This document shows positions 62,874 through 64,000 of a DNA stretch of 64,000 bases, piece by piece. Both the position numbers and the translations under genes were made by a program. The notes beneath the pieces were generated by a model. That model worked only from the letters and a program-made list of their open reading frames with translations, was not told where the DNA came from and searched no databases. The DNA is taken from the NCBI GenBank assembly GCA_944332505.1, contig CALVKC010000001.1:186001-250000 (forward strand), read 5' to 3'. The stretch comes from an uncultured Bacilli bacterium (lineage in GTDB: Bacteria > Bacillota_I > Bacilli_A > RF39 > UBA660). How positions within the stretch are numbered: position 1 is the first letter of the stretch; each line of letters starts with the position of its first letter.

Positions 62874-63564
62874 ATTTAATTTCAATCTTTATTGATGGTG
62901 AATTTGTGATACTAAATAATTTAACACTATCTGATTCATTATCATATCTGCAGTCTCCTAATACTGCATTATATCTAAATACTGTATCATACGAATCATC
63001 TTTTATAGAAATAATAATATCATAATCTAAATAATCTTTTATATTATTAATTAATGCATTGATAGTATGGTCACAATAAAAATTATCAGCATATAGATAA
63101 TTAGATAAAGTAACTCTTTTTAATTTTTCATCTACAATAATATCATAAACAATCATATTTAATCTATATGTAGTAGCACTTCCAATAGGCACAATTTCTA
63201 CCGATAAGCATTTATCTAAACAATTAGCAAATTTTGAAAGTAATATATCTAATAAATCTTTTACTTTTATCTTTTTTACGGGATACCCTTCAGATTCATC
63301 ATAAGTAATTAATACTCCACCGTGTTCAAAGAATGAAATATCAGCATTTTCAATTTTAAAATCTTTCATATCTTTAGCTGTAACATTGTGCTCTTTCAAA
63401 TAACGTTTAGCATCTTTTTTTGTATTAAATACTGCAGGATATCTTATTAATCCTAAAGCTCTAACTCCTTCATTTACTAGATCTTCTGTTACTAGTAATC
63501 CAGCCTCTATAGATTTAATAGCAAATTTGTTTTCAATTTTTTCATTAATTTTTGTCTTTTTCAT
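62872..63564 (-). CDS. Hypothetical protein, 230 aa
   Basis: N-terminal region with YPAVFNTKKDAKRYLKEHN, the look of a small alpha/beta domain found in phage proteins; C-terminal part beta-rich. Good GGAGG site. Family not identified. Confidence 0.65.
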   Translation of the reverse strand: MKKTKINEKIENKFAIKSIEAGLLVTEDLVNEGVRALGLIRYPAVFNTKKDAKRYLKEHNVTAKDMKDFKIENADISFFEHGGVLITYDESEGYPVKKIKVKDLLDILLSKFANCLDKCLSVEIVPIGSATTYRLNMIVYDIIVDEKLKRVTLSNYLYADNFYCDHTINALINNIKDYLDYDIIISIKDDSYDTVFRYNAVLGDCRYDNESDSVKLFSITNSPSIKIEIK

Positions 63565-63598
63565 ATTTATTCCTCCATAATTTATTCTTTATAAATTT

Positions 63599-64000
63599 TT
63601 AATCAATAAAAAGTTTAGCTAATTCTATAGCTAATTTATACTGATCTTCATATATCAGCCCTTTATAATTTTTTTCTATCCATTTTTCAAATTTTTCAAG
63701 ATTAGTATAAAATTCATATGATACTTTAATATTATCATTTTTAGATTTAAAAAATGTTATAGTATGATTATCAGGACCAATATTAGAAATTAACATATAT
63801 GAATTCATCGTATCAATTTTAGCATCACTAGAGATTATAGCATTATTAGAAATTTTAACATTTCCACAAATGATAGCATCATCTAAAACTCTACAATATC
63901 CACAAATTATTGCGTTATCATAAATTATAGAACTGCCAGTAATAGTAGCATTATCGTACACTAAAGCGTTACCTGAAACTCTTGCATGATTAGAAACTAT
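63599..64000 (-). CDS. Hexapeptide-repeat (left-handed beta-helix) protein, N-terminus off the window
   Basis: The frame is open through base 64000. Repeats of the form NAxIxGxxxIxDNA (e.g. YDNAIICGYCRVLDDAIICG) form left-handed beta-helix turns; a C-terminal globular part (SNIGPDNHTITFFKSKN, FEKWIEKNYK) follows. Common as short phage proteins of unknown role; not an acyltransferase by motif. Confidence 0.75.
   Translation of the reverse strand: MVSNHARVSGNALVYDNATITGSSIIYDNAIICGYCRVLDDAIICGNVKISNNAIISSDAKIDTMNSYMLISNIGPDNHTITFFKSKNDNIKVSYEFYTNLEKFEKWIEKNYKGLIYEDQYKLAIELAKLFID

Noticed and set aside
1..64000. tRNA genes
   Set aside because: No cloverleaf with conserved TTCRANY and acceptor pairing was found by eye on either strand.

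Overview
The window is a stretch of an AT-rich giant (jumbo) tailed phage genome. It carries a major capsid protein, an S80-like prohead protease, a gp25-type baseplate protein, an endolysin, and split multisubunit RNA polymerase genes (beta' N- and C-terminal parts). It also has a family B DNA polymerase fragment, a TOPRIM primase, an SF2 helicase and a GroEL-type chaperonin. This combination resembles giant phages with their own multisubunit RNA polymerase, such as the PBS1/AR9 group of Bacillus phages. The AUG-AGGAGG gene starts, low GC and an amidase endolysin point to a Firmicutes host. No tRNA, integrase or rRNA was seen.

Layout. 0-13 kb is a minus-strand accessory block: small unknown genes, YD-repeat proteins, a dCTP deaminase, a DUF2829/Tad2-like protein, a macro-domain protein, a 1343-residue multidomain polyprotein-like gene and a zinc-finger nuclease candidate. 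13-18 kb is the main plus-strand block: baseplate gp25, an acidic zinc protein, and RNAP beta'-N interrupted by a group I intron. 18-39.7 kb is minus strand: structural unknowns, primase, an XRE repressor-like protein, a second intron-split gene, GroEL, a probable SSB, a zinc peptidase, the major capsid protein and large virion-like proteins. 39.8-41.9 kb holds a 36-nt periodic repeat array next to a Nop/IS110-C-terminal-like protein. 42-51.5 kb holds the prohead protease (+), a structural protein (+) and many small minus-strand genes. 51.5-64 kb holds endolysin, helicase, RNAP beta'-C, thymidylate kinase, DNA polymerase B C-terminal half, FolD, a second DUF2829/Tad2 protein and a beta-helix protein.

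The most striking item is 39803-41850. About 25 units each carry two conserved boxes (TGAATCTTTT and RATTAAATT) and two variable segments of about 8-10 nt, with a modal period of 36 bp. They lie directly downstream of a 365-aa protein with an N-terminal helical region and a GIGP-containing Nop/transposase-20-like domain. This matches the architecture of TIGR-Tas (tandem interspaced guide RNA) systems, with a nuclease-less TasA-type protein.

Expression signals are unusually legible. Eighteen minus-strand genes have a TATATTATA-core promoter, several with a TTGTAA-like hexamer 19 nt upstream. Most operons end in a perfect hairpin that often contains the stop codon. Virion genes (capsid, chaperonin, plus-strand blocks) lack this promoter, so these are probably early promoters. 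The Tas gene has one. Nucleotide genes (dCTP deaminase, dTMP kinase, FolD) suggest manipulation of the dUTP/dTTP pool; DUF2829 and macro-domain genes suggest counter-defence.
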